64,000 nt of DNA from an uncultured Flavobacteriaceae bacterium (GCA_947494695.1 CANLWB010000003.1:186001-250000), one strand, 5' to 3'. Positions 1 through 9,145 are shown, counted from the first letter of the stretch. Notes: generated from the sequence alone by a model not told the origin. Program-made: numbers and translations.

Positions 1-357
1 GGAAATACCTTTGTATTAAGGATGGCAATGAAATTAAGCGGATTTGATGACATATTTGAAGACTTAAAACATAGGGATGATTTTCTTTATGGAGGATATA
101 GTGCAGGTATTTGTGTGTTATCCAACTCCTTAGAATCTATAGAAATTGTAGACGACCCTAATAATTTTCCATACAAAGAAATCAATGCCCCCATTTATAA
201 AGGATTGGGAATATTTAATTACGCTTTTATGCCACACTATGATTCTGACCATTTTGAGTCTGAAGCGATAGGTAAAGAGATTCAAAGATGTATTGATAAC
301 AAATGGCTTTTTAAAGCTTTAAGGGATGGAGATGTCATAATTGAGGAACAAATATAA
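1..357 (+). CDS. Peptidase E-like protein (family S51), 3' part only
   Basis: The reading frame is open from the first base of the window, so the start codon lies upstream; the ATG at 22 is internal. The visible protein begins GNTFVLR, matching the end of the GGN-F stretch of S51 peptidases (class I glutamine amidotransferase fold). It continues into GGYSAG, whose Ser (codon near 100) is the expected nucleophile, followed by a Pro-His stretch near 230 (MPHYDSDH) where the catalytic His is expected. Known members cleave Asp-X dipeptides in the cytoplasm or process cyanophycin; which substrate applies here cannot be read. No signal peptide can be judged because the N-terminus is missing. The gene stands alone, facing a minus-strand group that ends at 550. 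Confidence 0.75.
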   Translation, partial: GNTFVLRMAMKLSGFDDIFEDLKHRDDFLYGGYSAGICVLSNSLESIEIVDDPNNFPYKEINAPIYKGLGIFNYAFMPHYDSDHFESEAIGKEIQRCIDNKWLFKALRDGDVIIEEQI

Positions 358-549
358 CAGGCAAAATACGACTAGTCAAATCGAGCTACCCTGTCATTTG
401 CAGAGTAGCTTTAAAACAAGGCATAATACCCATTATATTCATAAACAAATAGGGTGGCAAATCATGACACCATCTTGTCCGCTTAATCATTTTTTTGGTC
501 TCGGTCTTGAATTGACAAAACGTATCCAAATATACAACCACTTAATCCC

Positions 550-1107
550 CTATTCCCTCAGTTTACCAGTAAATACACTCGCCTTCGAGTTAAAAGGATT
601 TCCTGAAGCACGTCGTAACATCACGACCTGTCCGCAGTGCCATAAAGCATCGGCTATCGGTCCGTTAATAATATTCCAAAACGGAAATTTATCATTATCA
701 AATTGAGATACGTCATCCATGGTTCGTAAAAGATCCGAGATCTTTTTAAGATTTAACAAGGTTTGTTTTCTTTTTTCTTCAAAAGAACGCTTCTCGTCTT
801 CTTTCTTACTTGCCTGTTGGGATACCGAATTAAGAATAAAATTGGAAAGCCCAAGAATATGGTCTATGGTTTCGGCACTGGTACGTCCAGATTCGCTCGG
901 TTTGTATTTGAGATCTTCGCTACGTAGACCTTCTGTTGCCCAATAATAACGAAAACCAAGCCCATCGACCATTCTGGCCGCAACGGTTCCAGCTGTATAA
1001 CGTTCTGGATGCGTAGGTATTTCGTAAAAAGGTAGTTTTTCATTTTCTGATTGTGCCATAGCAAATGCTGATAATGATAAGACAAAAATTAAAGTAAGTT
1101 GTTTCAT
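550..1107 (-). CDS. Exported DinB-superfamily protein
   Basis: 185 aa. The first 18 residues form a signal peptide ending AMAQ, so the product is exported to the periplasm or cell surface. The mature part has the layout of the DinB/YfiT four-helix bundle: an early His in TIDHIL, then a C-terminal WHCGQVVMLRRASGNP block, where DinB-like proteins keep metal-binding His and Gln. Function is unknown; some family members are thiol transferases, most are uncharacterised. The start codon follows directly on the stop of the TfoX-like gene at 1108, so it should be the last gene of an operon that starts with the M28 peptidase. The ATG choice is supported by the signal peptide. Confidence 0.75.
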   Translation of the reverse strand: MKQLTLIFVLSLSAFAMAQSENEKLPFYEIPTHPERYTAGTVAARMVDGLGFRYYWATEGLRSEDLKYKPSESGRTSAETIDHILGLSNFILNSVSQQASKKEDEKRSFEEKRKQTLLNLKKISDLLRTMDDVSQFDNDKFPFWNIINGPIADALWHCGQVVMLRRASGNPFNSKASVFTGKLRE

Positions 1108-1431
1108 TTATTTTGGTTCTAAAGACATTACATAATCATAACTTTCATTTAAATAACGCGCCACGTTATCTAAATCTTCTAATATATTTTCGGGGATAAG
1201 CACATAACCTTTCATAACGGCTCCATAGGATTTGTATATGGACGAATTAAATGCTTTGATATACTTTTCCTGTACTTCCTTCGAGAATCTAATTCCTATC
1301 TCACAATCCTTATTAAATAGAGAAAACATATATCCATTGGCCGAAGTGTAGGGCATTGTTTTCCCTTTTCGATCAAATCTAGGACATTTATCTATTAGTA
1401 GGTCATAGATTTTTAGTTTCTCGTCCCACAT
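1108..1431 (-). CDS. TfoX N-terminal-domain-like small protein
   Basis: 107 aa, no signal peptide, cytoplasmic. The order of motifs (a KTMPY segment, a GYMFSLF strand, then YGAVMKGYVLIPENILED near residues 68-85) resembles the TfoX/Sxy N-terminal domain, in which a short beta sheet is followed by an x-V/I-P-x-x-L-L-E-D helix cap. In Bacteroidota such stand-alone domains are uncharacterised and should not be read as a competence regulator. It sits 5 bp after the M28 peptidase stop and its own stop touches the start of the DinB-like gene, so the three are probably co-transcribed. The family call rests on motif spacing and is moderate. Confidence 0.55.
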   Translation of the reverse strand: MWDEKLKIYDLLIDKCPRFDRKGKTMPYTSANGYMFSLFNKDCEIGIRFSKEVQEKYIKAFNSSIYKSYGAVMKGYVLIPENILEDLDNVARYLNESYDYVMSLEPK

Positions 1432-1436
1432 AAGTT

Positions 1437-2849
1437 TTACTTTTTTAGTTTTTCCTGGCTAGCTATCGGATTAACACCGTATTTATCAAACAAATAAACT
1501 AACGATGTCATGGTTGCGGCTCCCAACTCCAATTCACGTTTATTAACAGCATCGAAGGTATCGCTACTGGCGTGATGGTGATCGAAATAGCGCTGTGAAT
1601 CAGGCCTTAACCCTGCTAAGACATTCGTTTTTGTTTTTAAAGGCCCCACATCTGCTCCACTTCCTCCTTTTTCAAAATAATGAATTAAATAGGGCTTAAA
1701 TAAAGGCTTCCAGCTTAGTACCTGGTCAAAGCTTGCGTCTGTACAATCAAAAGAAAATCCACGTGGCGTAAAACCTCCGGCATCACTTTCTAAAGCAAAA
1801 ACGTGATTTTCTCCTTTTTTCTTGGCTACTTCTGCATATTTCTTTCCGCCTCTTAAGCCATTTTCTTCATTCATGAACAATACCACTCTTATACTTCTTT
1901 TGGGTTTTATTCCCGATGCTTTTAACAAGCGTAGTACGTCCATAGACTGTACAACTCCTGCTCCATCATCGTGAGAACCGTCACCGAGATCCCAGGAGTC
2001 TAAATGCCCTCCAACAATCATAAATTCTCTAGGAAATTCACTTCCTGTAATTTCTCCAATGACATTATAAGACTGCACATCCTTAAGTTGCTTACAGTTT
2101 TGTTTAAAATAAAATTTAATGGATTTATTAAGTGTAAGCATCGTACTTAGTAATTCTGCACCGTTTGTACTTATGGCGGCCGAGGGAATCCGTTTTTCCA
2201 CAGGTAAATCGGCATAGGTCATACTTCCGGTATGTGGGAAATCATCCAGTCTTAAATTCATGGACCTAACAATGACTCCTACTGCGCCATATTTGGCTGC
2301 TTCTACCGCGCCGTTATACCTTTGATTAACACAACCTCCATAGGCTTCAAACGTATTAATTAAATCAGGTTGCATGGGGCGATTGTAGAATATTATTTTG
2401 CCTTCCACATGTTCCTTTCCCAAGCTATCTAACTCTTTAAAGTTTTTAACCTCTACAACATCTGCTTTTATTCCCAGAGCTGGTGTCGCAATCGAACCTC
2501 CCAGGGCACAAATATTAACGGTTATTGTTTTTCCTTTTTCAGATTCGATAAAGGCATACTCCTTAAATCCGCGAACCCACTTCGGAACCATTACAGGTTG
2601 TAACCAAACCTTATCTAATCCTAATTTATCAAGCTCTTCCTTGGTGTATTTAACTGCTTTTTCTGCATTTAAGGATCCCGATAAACGCCCGCCAATTTGA
2701 TTCGATAAATAATCCAACCACTCATAACTTTTACCATTGGTTAAGGCATTGTAATAAATTTTCTTGAGGACTTCTGCATCATTTTGTGCATAGATGTTTA
2801 AGGAGAAACATATACCTAAAAGCCCCACCATTAATCGTAATCTGTTCAT
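1437..2849 (-). CDS. Exported M28-family zinc metallopeptidase
   Basis: 470 aa from the ATG at 2849. That start is preferred over an upstream GTG at 2879 because it begins a clean signal peptide (MNRLRLMVGLL...IYAQ) and lies 18 nt after a TATATTTG -7 box. The metal ligands of M28 peptidases are visible in order: HLDSWD, SHDDGAG, NEENG, ESDAGG and a late DHHHASSDTFD. A protease-associated-type insert precedes the catalytic part. Such enzymes remove N-terminal amino acids or dipeptides in the periplasm using two zinc ions. Length is normal for flavobacterial members. It heads the operon with the TfoX-like and DinB-like genes. Confidence 0.9.
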   Translation of the reverse strand: MNRLRLMVGLLGICFSLNIYAQNDAEVLKKIYYNALTNGKSYEWLDYLSNQIGGRLSGSLNAEKAVKYTKEELDKLGLDKVWLQPVMVPKWVRGFKEYAFIESEKGKTITVNICALGGSIATPALGIKADVVEVKNFKELDSLGKEHVEGKIIFYNRPMQPDLINTFEAYGGCVNQRYNGAVEAAKYGAVGVIVRSMNLRLDDFPHTGSMTYADLPVEKRIPSAAISTNGAELLSTMLTLNKSIKFYFKQNCKQLKDVQSYNVIGEITGSEFPREFMIVGGHLDSWDLGDGSHDDGAGVVQSMDVLRLLKASGIKPKRSIRVVLFMNEENGLRGGKKYAEVAKKKGENHVFALESDAGGFTPRGFSFDCTDASFDQVLSWKPLFKPYLIHYFEKGGSGADVGPLKTKTNVLAGLRPDSQRYFDHHHASSDTFDAVNKRELELGAATMTSLVYLFDKYGVNPIASQEKLKK

Positions 2850-2867
2850 GCCATCATATTTTATTAT

Positions 2868-2875
2868 CAAATATA
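2868..2875 (-). promoter_or_regulatory. -7 box TATATTTG for the M28 operon
   Basis: Read on the minus strand this is TATATTTG, an exact match to the Bacteroidota -7 consensus TAnnTTTG, 18 nt before the ATG at 2849. I see no clear TTG at the expected -33 position. It lies downstream of the alternative GTG at 2879, which argues against that start. Confidence 0.5.
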
Positions 2876-2946
2876 GCACTTATTAAAAGTTAAAAATCTA
2901 AAAGAAATCTTAAAACCTTTAAACTGCCTCTTTCTTACACATAAGA

Positions 2947-3798
2947 TTATTCGTTATTTAATTCCTTCTTATAGGTTTCTAGATTTTCTTTAATGTCATC
3001 TTCAAGTTCTGGTTCCTGAATATCTGAATACATCTTCAAGGTATCGTACATTGTTTTTGCGACTATATATCGGGCTGTTGGTTTATCATCTGCTGGAATG
3101 ATATACCATGGCGCATGTGACTTAGAGGTTCTGTTTATAGCATCCTGATAACATTCTTGGTAGGTATCCCAAAGCTTCCGCTCTTTTAAATCTCCTGGTG
3201 AAAACTTCCAATTCTTTTCCTGTTTTTCTAATCGGCGCAGCAGTCTATTCTTTTGCTCGTTTTTTGAGAGGTTCAGGAAGAATTTAAATATAATCGTTCC
3301 GTTTTGGGCAATATGCTTTTCAAAGTTATTTATTTGCTCGAAACGACTATCCCAAAAGGTGTCGTTAATATCTTCAACAGCATTAATATTTGGAATATTC
3401 TCTCCCATTATATATTCTGGATGTACTCTGGTTACCAGAACATTTTCGTAATGTGTTCTATTAAAAACCCCAAATTTGCCTCGAGCCGGTAACGCTATAT
3501 AGTGCCTCCAAATATAATCATGCTTTAACTCTAACTCCGTTGGAACTTTAAAACTATGAACTTCTACACCCCGTACATTAAAATCTTTAAACACCTCACG
3601 AATCAAACTATCCTTTCCTGCGGTATCCATGCCTTGCAAACAAACTAAAACAGCATATTTGCCATGTGCATAAATAGTATCTTGAAGCTTTCCTAACTTC
3701 TTTCTAACAGTTTTTAATTCTTTTTCGGCACCCTCTTTAACGGCTTTAGTATCGAAATCTTCTAAAGATATGGGAGTGGTTACTTTGTATTTGTCCAT
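2947..3798 (-). CDS. ppk2: Polyphosphate kinase 2 family phosphotransferase
   Basis: 283 aa, cytoplasmic. Walker A is GMDTAGKDS near residue 57 and the lid/Walker B region carries FNRTHYENVLVTRVHPE, both diagnostic of PPK2. These enzymes move phosphate between inorganic polyphosphate and nucleotides. The single-domain length and the Arg-Thr-His-Tyr-Glu wording suggest the class that acts on NMPs and NDPs, but class assignment from motifs alone is an inference. No partner gene is adjacent: the M28 operon starts 70 bp downstream on the same strand and a broken flavin reductase lies upstream on the other strand. Confidence 0.9.
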   Translation of the reverse strand: MDKYKVTTPISLEDFDTKAVKEGAEKELKTVRKKLGKLQDTIYAHGKYAVLVCLQGMDTAGKDSLIREVFKDFNVRGVEVHSFKVPTELELKHDYIWRHYIALPARGKFGVFNRTHYENVLVTRVHPEYIMGENIPNINAVEDINDTFWDSRFEQINNFEKHIAQNGTIIFKFFLNLSKNEQKNRLLRRLEKQEKNWKFSPGDLKERKLWDTYQECYQDAINRTSKSHAPWYIIPADDKPTARYIVAKTMYDTLKMYSDIQEPELEDDIKENLETYKKELNNE

Positions 3799-3934
3799 TG
3801 TAAAAAATTTATCTCACTAAATATATAAAAATGCTATTGATTATTTAAAGTACCTCATTAAATGTTTCTATTGCAAATCGACTTATGCTCCTGTTTTTAG
3901 TCATTACTTTAAGTCTAAATTTAAATCTACTAAA

Positions 3935-4415
3935 ATGAAACGAACCGTAATTATTCAGGGAAGCTCAAGAAGCCAGGGCGACACGAACAAAATGGTTCAT
4001 TATATTACCAAAAATCATGACATTGACGTTATTGATTTGTACACTAAGAATATTGGGCACTACGATTATGAATATATAACTAAATCAGGATGATGATTTT
4101 CTGGATCTCATGACTCGTGTTATAGAAACTTACGATACTATTATTTTTGCCACACCCGTTTATTGGTATAGCATGAGTGGTATTTTAAAAGTATTCTTTG
4201 ATAGAATTTCAGATTTACTAAGAATTCATAAAGACACGGGTAGAGCACTTAGAGGGAAAAATATGGCCATGGTGAGCTGTTCTAATCATGATGATTTAGT
4301 TGATGGATTTTCCACGCCCTTTAAAGAGTCTTCTAATTATTTAGAAATGAATTACTTAGGAGATATTCATACGTTTATTGAAAACGATAACATTAACCAT
4401 AGTATTAAAATTTAG
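3935..4415 (+). pseudogene. Frameshifted NADPH-dependent FMN reductase / flavodoxin-fold protein
   Basis: Frame 1 starts at the ATG at 3935 and encodes MKRTVIIQGSSRSQGDTNKM, the phosphate-binding GSSR loop of flavodoxin-like reductases, then stops at a TGA near 4091. The remainder, with TPVYWYSMSGILKVFFDRISD (the flavin-contacting TPvYw loop), is in another frame and runs to the TAG at 4415. Removing one A from the AAA run at 4082-4084 joins the two parts as ..YITNQDDDFLDLM.., so a single-base insertion explains it. The joined protein would be about 160 aa, normal for the family. Either the gene is recently broken or the base is a sequencing error. Confidence 0.7.
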
Positions 4416-4439
4416 GATAGATCTCTTTATGAAAAACAT

Positions 4440-4487
4440 AAAAAACGACGTATGACACCTTTAATGTGCGATTTTTTGTCGTTTTTT
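4440..4487 (+). terminator. Possible terminator hairpin after the flavin reductase
   Basis: AAAAAACGAC at 4440-4449 is the exact reverse complement of GTCGTTTTTT at 4478-4487. The 28-nt loop contains a further CAC/GTG pairing. The 3' arm itself supplies the T run. The long loop keeps this tentative. Confidence 0.4.
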
Positions 4488-4583
4488 AAGGGCAATATCA
4501 TAAATTTCCACTAAAAACATGGTATTTTATTAGGTTTTTAATACATTGCTAGCCCTATTTATGTTAAAAAAACCAAAAGAGTT

Positions 4584-5327
4584 ATGAAAAACTATTATTT
4601 ATTAATTTTTCTAATCATTCCCCTGACTATCAGCGCACAAGGTGATTGCGACTATGCAAATTCGTACCTTGTAAGTGCTTATTCGCATGTTAAGGATTCT
4701 TACGAATCTAACAATATTAATCATTTACAATACTATGCGAATAGATCTTTAGAATCTTTTAGGCTTGCCAAAAAAGAATTATCAGATTGTAATTGTGAAG
4801 CCGCATTGGAATTTACAGACAAGTGTATTGATTTATTAGCAAAAGTCGATACCGCTGAAAAGTATGAAGATGGCCGTTTTTATGTGAAACGCGCTAGAGA
4901 TTATAGTAAAAACAGCGTTATTGAGATCGATAAGTGTTCTGCTGCAGCCCCCGCAGATGATTCTGCAGATTTAGCCGAAGACGATAGTTCCATGTCGGAA
5001 TTAGAAATATTAAAGCAACAACAAAAGGCTTTAATAAAGAAAGAAGCCGAGATTAAAAAGAAACTTGAGGATCAAAAGAAAAAAGCGCAAGCCATTGAAA
5101 AGAAGCAATTAGTTCTTTCTTATAAAAATGCCATCAGGTCGAATGTAAACACTTATAATGAAACTTTAAATGCTTGTAAGTGTAAAAACTATACCCCTTT
5201 TAGAGATAACACTTCTGAAGAAGACGTATCGGCAAAAACCATTTCGGAAATTAAGGCCCATTACAACGTACGTATCAAGTCTTTAGCTACGGAATATTTA
5301 TCGCTACTAAATAGTTGTGATGAATAA
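4584..5327 (+). CDS. Exported Cys-containing coiled-coil protein, unknown function
   Basis: 247 aa. A signal peptide (MKNYYLLIFLIIPLTISAQ) targets it outside the cytoplasm. The mature protein has scattered Cys pairs (GDCDY, DCNCEA, DKC, ACKCK and a C-terminal SCDE), an acidic Ala/Asp/Ser linker around residues 115-138 and a Lys/Glu/Gln-rich coiled coil around 143-180. The even spread of Cys suggests disulfides or metal binding in the periplasm. I do not recognise a characterised family. It is a single gene with its own strong terminator 30 bp downstream, and nothing in the neighbourhood suggests a role. Confidence 0.7.
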   Translation: MKNYYLLIFLIIPLTISAQGDCDYANSYLVSAYSHVKDSYESNNINHLQYYANRSLESFRLAKKELSDCNCEAALEFTDKCIDLLAKVDTAEKYEDGRFYVKRARDYSKNSVIEIDKCSAAAPADDSADLAEDDSSMSELEILKQQQKALIKKEAEIKKKLEDQKKKAQAIEKKQLVLSYKNAIRSNVNTYNETLNACKCKNYTPFRDNTSEEDVSAKTISEIKAHYNVRIKSLATEYLSLLNSCDE

Positions 5328-5355
5328 TAACGGACTATAAAATAAATTACAAAGC

Positions 5356-5388
5356 AGGCTGTCTTAAATAAGGCAGCCTATTTTTTTG
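5356..5388 (+). terminator. Rho-independent terminator
   Basis: An AGGCTGTCTT / AAGGCAGCCT stem with one mismatch, a 4-nt AAAT loop and a run of seven T on the plus strand, just after the coiled-coil gene. Confidence 0.85.
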
Positions 5389-5829
5389 CATTTATGGTTC
5401 AAACCATGTTAATACCTGTATTGGTTTGTGCTATGGTTATATTAAATCACACTTCTCTTTCTCCTTAATAAGTCATTAGATGCTAGCACTATTCTAAGAC
5501 ACATTTCTTTATATTTTCTTAATAGCCAAAACCTAATTGAGTTCTTTTTCTTACATTTTCATATATTTAAATCATAAATTCGACAAAAGGATGTCATCCT
5601 TTTTTACGTTAATTATGCAGATTTTTAACACCAATTAAACCGCTTTATTTAGAACCTAATAGTATAAATTCTAAATAATTAGAAAAAAAAATGTTTAATT
5701 ATTTTTTAAAATCTGGTATTAAAAAAAGTCTGAATTAGAAGAAAACACCCCTTATTGAACATCTCGATTAACATTTTATTAACAATTAATCCGCGTAAAT
5801 TTATAGTCCCAAATCTAAATAAAATTATA
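5389..5829. other. AT-rich intergenic region upstream of the beta-helix gene
   Basis: About 440 bp without a credible gene. It is very AT-rich, with several A and T runs near 5620-5730. A TAAATTTA near 5795 is one base off a -7 box and could drive the beta-helix gene at 5830. No repeat or structured RNA is evident. Confidence 0.4.
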
Positions 5830-7842
5830 ATGAAAAATTTACATTTATTTTTTTTAAACATCTCAAGTAACAAAAAAAAATTATTGATACCAATAGTTCT
5901 TTTTGCATTATTAACAGGTCACGCGCAGCTGGTCGAAAACCCATATGATTCAGATGGCTGGAGTATTTTAGATCCTGCAAATACGTCAAAAATCTTATAC
6001 GTAAGTTCCTCAGGGGATGATTCTACCGCGGAAGTATATTCAAATACAGCTGGTGAAGTTGGAAGTAACCCTATTTTACCTTCAGGAACCATTAGGGCCT
6101 TTAGAACCATTGGAGCTGCTATGCAAAATGTATCTAATGGAGATGCTGCATGGATTCTTCTGAAAAGAGGAGATGTATTCTATCAAAGAATAGGTAATTA
6201 CAAAAAAAATGGTGAGTCTTTAACACGCCCCATAGTTTTCGCTTCTTATGGTCCCGGCAATCAGCCTCCTCTACTTAAAACTGGTAGTAATGCAGGTATT
6301 AGTGCATGTTGTCGTGACACCAGACATATTTGGTTTATTGGACTTTCTTTTTACGCACATACAAGAAATCCAAATGATCCAGAATATGTTGGCCATCAAG
6401 GTGGAGATGGTTTTAATTTTTACGCCGCTAAAAACCATACCATTGAAAACCTTTTAATAGAAGGGTGTACCTTTAACTTTTACAGAAGTAATGTTCTTCA
6501 AACATTAAGAGGAGGCTTTATTGAAAATGTGAGAATTAGGAGGAATACTTTTCGAAACAATTATGGTACAACTAATGATAATGGTGAAGTTATTCACTCT
6601 CAAGGATTATTTACCAGTAATATTAAAGGAGGGTTTCTTCTTGAAGAAAATATTTTTGATCACAATGGATGGTATTCAAGAGCTGTTAATGGTGCTCCAG
6701 CCGTTAGTCGAGCTACTATTTTTAACCACAACACCTATTTTTATCATACCGAAAATGCTATTTTTAGAGGAAATGCTTTTCATAGACCATCAAGTATTGG
6801 AACGAAATGGGCAAATACAGATTCAGGAGACGCAGCTAACATAACTATAGACAATAACCTTTATAACGACTGTGAGGTTGCCATAAGTATGGGTGGAAAT
6901 GATGACACACAACCTCACCGTTTTAAAGACATAACTATTAAGGAAAATGTTGTTACTTCAATCGGTTTGTCGCAACAAACGAATAGAACTTTAGGATGGA
7001 ATATTGGTATTAATGACTGGGATGGTGGAGACGTTATGAGAAATCTTATCATCCATCAAACCAACCCTTCGGTCAATAATGTAAGGGGAATTTCTGTGAC
7101 AGGAGAAAATAGAAACCTTAGCATTAGTAAAAATATTATTTACAATTTAGGAACTGGTGATATGTTTAGAATAAGTGCTTTAGTTAACAACACCAATGTA
7201 TCGATAACCGATAATGAGATTACACAGTCCGCATCTAGAACTGGTGGTTTTATGGTTAACATGGTCGATGATGACTATAGGTCTATAATGAGCAATAATA
7301 CTTTTGAACTACAAGATGACACCTCTAATGCATTTAATGTTGATGGTTCACGTTATTCTTTAAATAGCTGGATGACACAAACAGGGGCTACCAATACTAT
7401 TACGCCTGCATATCCAGATCCTAGTCGTTCTTTCGATAGATATATTACTGAAGTTCTTGGTTTATCTGGTAGAGATGAATATTATCAAAATTTAGAGGGC
7501 ATGAATTATTTAAACTGGGATACCGCTTATACAGCTGCTCCTATTAATGCCTGGATAAAAGAAGGGTTTGGCAACAGTTTCTTATCTACAACAACTAATG
7601 AACCTGCAAGAGCTTCAAGTATCAACGTATTTCCTAATCCAGGAAGCGGAGTATTAAAAGTTAAATCGCTAATTGATGGTCATTATGAGGTATATAACCA
7701 GTTGGGACAAATCGTATTATCAGGAATATTCAATCAGGATAATGACATCAATTTAACCAAACAACCAAGTGGTCTTTATTTGATTAATTTATATGATTCA
7801 TCAAACAAAAGAGTTAAGACTACGAAGTATTTAAAAAAGTAA
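5830..7842 (+). CDS. Exported parallel beta-helix protein with type IX secretion tail
   Basis: 670 aa from the ATG at 5830; an upstream TTG at 5755 is rejected because the ATG gives the signal peptide (LLIPIVLFALLTGHAQ). Residues roughly 40-500 read as a right-handed beta-helix: repeated short strands with N-x-I/F turns such as IENLLIEGCTF, IENVRIRRNTF, NITIDNNLYN and ISKNIIYNLG. This fold is shared by pectate and alginate lyases and many surface proteins. I cannot name catalytic residues, so enzyme activity is not claimed. The last 75 residues (NVFPNPGSGVLKV, then YNQLGQIV, ending KYLKK) are a type A C-terminal sorting domain, so it should be secreted by the type IX system. It is not in a visible polysaccharide-utilisation locus. 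Confidence 0.85.
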   Translation: MKNLHLFFLNISSNKKKLLIPIVLFALLTGHAQLVENPYDSDGWSILDPANTSKILYVSSSGDDSTAEVYSNTAGEVGSNPILPSGTIRAFRTIGAAMQNVSNGDAAWILLKRGDVFYQRIGNYKKNGESLTRPIVFASYGPGNQPPLLKTGSNAGISACCRDTRHIWFIGLSFYAHTRNPNDPEYVGHQGGDGFNFYAAKNHTIENLLIEGCTFNFYRSNVLQTLRGGFIENVRIRRNTFRNNYGTTNDNGEVIHSQGLFTSNIKGGFLLEENIFDHNGWYSRAVNGAPAVSRATIFNHNTYFYHTENAIFRGNAFHRPSSIGTKWANTDSGDAANITIDNNLYNDCEVAISMGGNDDTQPHRFKDITIKENVVTSIGLSQQTNRTLGWNIGINDWDGGDVMRNLIIHQTNPSVNNVRGISVTGENRNLSISKNIIYNLGTGDMFRISALVNNTNVSITDNEITQSASRTGGFMVNMVDDDYRSIMSNNTFELQDDTSNAFNVDGSRYSLNSWMTQTGATNTITPAYPDPSRSFDRYITEVLGLSGRDEYYQNLEGMNYLNWDTAYTAAPINAWIKEGFGNSFLSTTTNEPARASSINVFPNPGSGVLKVKSLIDGHYEVYNQLGQIVLSGIFNQDNDINLTKQPSGLYLINLYDSSNKRVKTTKYLKK

Positions 7843-7919
7843 GCTATTCTATTAAAAAAATAATGGCGTTTGACATCCCATCTTACTCCATTATTATAAT
7901 GTAAGCTATTCTTTTTACA

Positions 7920-7964
7920 AGGCTGAATTCTATGCTAAAAAGCAAAGAATTCAGCCTCTTTTTA
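7920..7964. terminator. Bidirectional terminator
   Basis: AGGCTGAATTCT (7920-7931) and AGAATTCAGCCT (7946-7957) form a perfect 12-bp stem with T-rich sequence on both sides. It separates the beta-helix gene from the minus-strand regulator that ends at 7982 and can serve both. Confidence 0.85.
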
Positions 7965-7981
7965 TGTATTAAATTTGCTTT

Positions 7982-9145
7982 TTATTTTGAAGCAAACAAC
8001 TTAACATCTTCTTCGCTCACTTCGGTACCTCCAAGAATAATTAAGCGTTCAACTACGTTTCGTAACTCTCTAATATTTCCTGTCCAATCGTAATCCTGTA
8101 ATAACTTAATTGCTTTAGTAGAAAATGATTTTTTAGCAACGCCCTGTTCTCCTGCAATCTTTTCGGCAAAGTGATTTACTAACAATGGAATATCATCCCG
8201 TCTATCGTTTAGTGCCGGTACTTTTACTAGTATAACAGCCAATCGGTGGTACAAATCTTCACGGAACCTTCCTTCGTCGATCTCCTTCTTTAAGTCTTTA
8301 TTTGTTGCTGCAACCACACGAACATCAACTTTAATATCTCTGTCACTACCTACACGTTGAATACGATTTTCTTGCAATGCCCTAAGGACTTTGGCCTGCG
8401 CCGATAAACTCATATCTCCTATTTCATCGAGAAAAATGGTTCCTTTATTAGCGGCTTCAAATTTACCGGCTCGATCTTTTACAGCGCTGGTGAAAGCACC
8501 TTTTACATGACCAAATAACTCACTTTCGATAAGTTCACTGGGGATGGCCGCACAGTTTACCTCGATCATTGGCGCCTTAGATCGATCACTTTTTTGGTGT
8601 AACCAATGTGCCACAAGTTCTTTCCCTGTTCCATTAGGCCCTGTAATAAGCACACGTGCGTCTGTTGGTGCTACTTTTTCAATAATCTCTTTTATATGAG
8701 AAATCTCGTTGCTTTCTCCAATCATCTCAAAATTCTTGCTTACCTTTTTCTTAAGCAATTTATTTTCAACAACCAGTTCTTTTTTATCCAAAGCATTACG
8801 TACCGTGTTCAACAACCTATTTAGATCCGGCGGCTTGGATATATAATCGAATGCTCCTAAACGCATGGTATTAACGGCTGTGTCTAAATCTCCGTGCCCA
8901 GAAATCATAACAATAGGGATTTCTGGTTTAATCTTTTTAACCGCTTCTAAAACTTCAACACCATCCATTTTTGGCATTTTGATATCGCAAAGAATCAGGT
9001 CGTAGTCTTCTGTTTTTATTTTATCAATTCCTACCAAACCGTCATCGGCTTCTTCAACTTCATAGGTATCATTTTCTTCAGAAAGTATTTTAACCAATAC
9101 ACGTCTAATAGCAGCTTCGTCTTCTATTACTAATATTTTTGGCAT
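7982..9145 (-). CDS. NtrC-family response regulator lacking a DNA-binding domain
   Basis: 387 aa. Residues 1-120 are a receiver domain with the acidic pair ED at 8-9, phospho-acceptor Asp54 in LCDIKMP and the switch Lys in SKPP. Residues about 140-370 are a sigma-54 AAA+ domain: Walker A GPNGTGKE, Walker B IFLDEIGD, R-finger region REDLYHRL. Two deviations are seen. The GAFTGA loop that touches sigma-54 reads GAFTSA, and the protein ends at about 387 with no Fis-type helix-turn-helix. It may act from solution on sigma-54 holoenzyme or regulate something else. It is the last gene of a minus-strand run with mscS and the ABC exporter; no histidine kinase is adjacent. Confidence 0.9.
   Translation of the reverse strand: MPKILVIEDEAAIRRVLVKILSEENDTYEVEEADDGLVGIDKIKTEDYDLILCDIKMPKMDGVEVLEAVKKIKPEIPIVMISGHGDLDTAVNTMRLGAFDYISKPPDLNRLLNTVRNALDKKELVVENKLLKKKVSKNFEMIGESNEISHIKEIIEKVAPTDARVLITGPNGTGKELVAHWLHQKSDRSKAPMIEVNCAAIPSELIESELFGHVKGAFTSAVKDRAGKFEAANKGTIFLDEIGDMSLSAQAKVLRALQENRIQRVGSDRDIKVDVRVVAATNKDLKKEIDEGRFREDLYHRLAVILVKVPALNDRRDDIPLLVNHFAEKIAGEQGVAKKSFSTKAIKLLQDYDWTGNIRELRNVVERLIILGGTEVSEEDVKLFASK

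Noticed and set aside
384-410. AGCTAC/GTAGCT hairpin as terminator
   Set aside because: No T run on either strand and one mismatch in the stem.
341-706. Plus-strand 121-codon frame
   Set aside because: It overlaps the DinB-like gene on the opposite strand and shows no domain or promoter.
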